Assembly: GCF_964204865.1 (NCBI RefSeq)
Contig: NC_135252.1
Location: forward strand, 10,065,383 to 10,129,382
Length of the DNA: 64,000 bases
Source: Styela clava
Lineage: Eukaryota > Chordata > Ascidiacea > Stolidobranchia > Styelidae
Reading direction: 5' to 3'
Part shown: positions 62,701 to 64,000 of the stretch, in pieces
How positions within the stretch are numbered: the first letter of the stretch is position 1
Layout of the letters: each line of letters starts with the position of its first letter
Position numbers and translations under genes: made by a program
The notes under the pieces: model-generated
Seen by the model: only the letters and a program-made list of their open reading frames with translations
What the model was told of the DNA's origin: nothing
Databases searched by the model: none

Positions 62701-64000
62701 TGGACTGTTTTAACGTCATGCCTGCTGATTCTCAAAACAGATTGTGTCGTGTGGTATTACTAGACACATTTGAAATCGACAGGAATAAGTTTAGAGCTAT
62801 TTTGAATATTTCCATGCCTGGATTTATGAATTCTTTTTTTCACAATGCTTCAATATTTTAACAATGTTTGCTAAGTACATCTTGTTATACCCAAAGTACA
62901 CATTTCCCATTGCTTTTCTAAAGATGTGTGTCAATATAGTGGGAATGAAGTTCCTATTTTTACAACTTTTTGTTTAAACCTAACAAATTCAATTCAGATT
63001 TTTAAGAATGTAATGATTAATACATAAAGTGGTTTTTAATAATTTAAATAACTAAAATTATCAATGTGTGGATGAATTAAGAAGTCTTGTATTTGGTTTG
63101 AGGAAATTTACTATTTGAATATGAAAAGTTATATATTTGTTTGGGTTGGTTTTAAATAGATACTCACTAAAATACCTAATATATATACATATAAACACTA
63201 TAAGGAAATGGCTCAACAAGTGTTGTTCCTATTTTATCTGTCTACTGGTGATCAGCAGTCCTAATTATGGAATATTCAATGTTATTAAATTCTCAAATTC
63301 CTTGGCGAGATCAATAAACAACGCTTATAGTATTACATCGCTCACATGAAACCTAGGTTTCAATATAGAAGAAAGTAATGCCTAAATATTTAGGCACAAA
63401 GTTCAAATGAACACTGCGATGCCATCCAAATTTTAAAAGTTGTATTGAATGTCAAATGGAGATGTACCTGTGAATTATAAAAAATATGAGATGGTATATC
63501 CTGCGCTATGGGACACAGTTAAAATATGAAAGCAGTAAAAAAAAGCTTTTCTAGAAACTTCTATCTGAGTACTGAAAATTGATTTGAAAATTGAAGCAAT
63601 TTTTTCATAACAATAGCAAGTTACCAAAACGACCTTAGGCACACTTTGTGTACAACAAACTCCTCTTCATTTTGTTTAATATGGCTTTTTTGGAAAATGC
63701 TGTTTCTTAATCCTCAAATTTTTGTTTCCTCTTTTTTCAGATTGTTGAGCCAATGCTTAAAGCTCTTGGTAAAGGTTCAGAACTTCTACCTGGATTTTCA
63801 GCAAAAGATTTTCAAGCTAAGGTTACATCTCAACTTCAGGTATTACAGACATTGTTCAATGCATCATTTCCTCATTATTACGTTGATTTTAATACAATGG
63901 AAGTACCTTATATAAACATTATTCATTAAGTTAACGTCAGGAACGTCACTCATCATTCAAGTATCTCAGGGACTTTTCTGTCATTCTTTCAGAATGTAGA
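56788..64000 (+). CDS. PDCD6IP: ALIX/PDCD6IP, BRO1-domain ESCRT adaptor, 5' part
   Basis: Exons: 56788-56898, 57607-57713, 58227-58354, 60797-60924, 61591-61744, 62274-62419, 62582-62656, 63741-63839, and a ninth from 63993 that leaves the window. 316 codons are in frame so far. Human ALIX is about 870 aa, so roughly the first third plus is visible, nearly all BRO1 domain. Recognisable blocks: VPLKRSSDVDLIKPI, LRKSAVGK, LLQYYDQF, FAWKDALDKGSLFSGSAKLA, CVIFNIAALKGQIA, MVAQAQECFYEKA, KMKPDILAKVANQAA, KKYGEEIARLK. The BRO1 domain binds CHMP4/ESCRT-III in endosomal sorting, cytokinesis and membrane repair; the MVAQAQECF segment belongs to that interface in the family. The V domain and Pro-rich tail lie beyond the edge. 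The closest alternative, HD-PTP, fits less well by these motifs. All visible introns are GT-AG. Confidence 0.95.
58001..58078. mobile_element. hAT right-end fragment in ALIX intron 2
   Basis: TCAGTGAAGCGTTCCGGGCC through to GTTGCCGACCCCTG. It is the same family as the piece at about 3471-3551 (TTCAGTGAAGCATTGCGGGC). No left end nearby, so it is a truncated copy. Confidence 0.65.
58355..60796. other. ALIX intron 3, 2.4 kb
   Basis: The longest intron of the visible part, with clear GTAAGT donor and TTACAG acceptor. It contains short frames without motifs and no repeat that I can name. Confidence 0.6.
61089..61310. mobile_element. Diverged foldback MITE in ALIX intron 4
   Basis: It starts GGTACTCCCATAGTGTGTG and shares the central part (GGCCATAATTTTATTCTGAT, TTATTTTAGTTCGATCACGA) with the 11911-12140 element. 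The right end has TTGGTACACACACTTCTGGA, an imperfect inverse of the left. An older copy of the same family. Confidence 0.65.

Noticed and set aside
1-64000. Prokaryotic features (operons, CRISPR arrays, Shine-Dalgarno sites)
   Set aside because: The window is clearly metazoan with spliced genes; no regularly spaced repeat array of CRISPR type is present.

Overview
The window is eukaryotic nuclear DNA from an animal. It is AT-rich, genes are cut into many exons by GT-AG introns (mostly 0.1-0.8 kb in the compact genes), and intergenic space carries many small hAT-type and foldback transposons. All recognisable genes are metazoan: TMUB, pelota, an AQP8-like aquaporin, an ANTP-class homeobox gene, nanos and ALIX. 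Compact introns together with dense MITEs would fit a tunicate or another invertebrate deuterostome. That placement is inference; no single sequence proves it.

Layout. 435-5225 is a Mutator-like (MULE) element with terminal inverted repeats of about 680 bp, a broken transposase on the minus strand and a PHD-finger ORF. Its right arm is split by a hAT element and by a second insertion of unknown class. 6418-9271 (+) is TMUB, six exons. 10695-14924 (+) is pelota, ten exons, with a foldback MITE and a 15-bp minisatellite in introns. 15788-17604 holds three hAT-type elements in a row. 18847-21495 (+) is an AQP8-like aquaporin, six exons, followed by a decayed, interrupted second copy (22333-22545 and 26476-26660). 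26661-32703 shows no recognisable gene. 32704-44583 (+) is a four-exon homeobox gene with a 9.5-kb first intron containing clustered TAAT sites. 44584-52006 shows no recognisable gene. 52007-53002 (-) is nanos, with its CDS in one exon. 56788 to the right edge (+) is the 5' half of ALIX/PDCD6IP, which runs off the window.

Function. The genes are unrelated neighbours, not an operon: a membrane ubiquitin-like protein, a ribosome-rescue factor, a channel, a transcription factor, a germline translational repressor and an ESCRT adaptor. Exon chains were assembled by hand from splice signals, reading phase and family similarity, and each closes in frame (295, 384, 281 and 654 aa; 316 aa so far for ALIX). 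I found no evidence of a wholly new multi-gene system. The most unusual items are the nested MULE with its PHD ORF, the split aquaporin pseudogene and the homeobox gene, which may belong to the Nedx/lms family.
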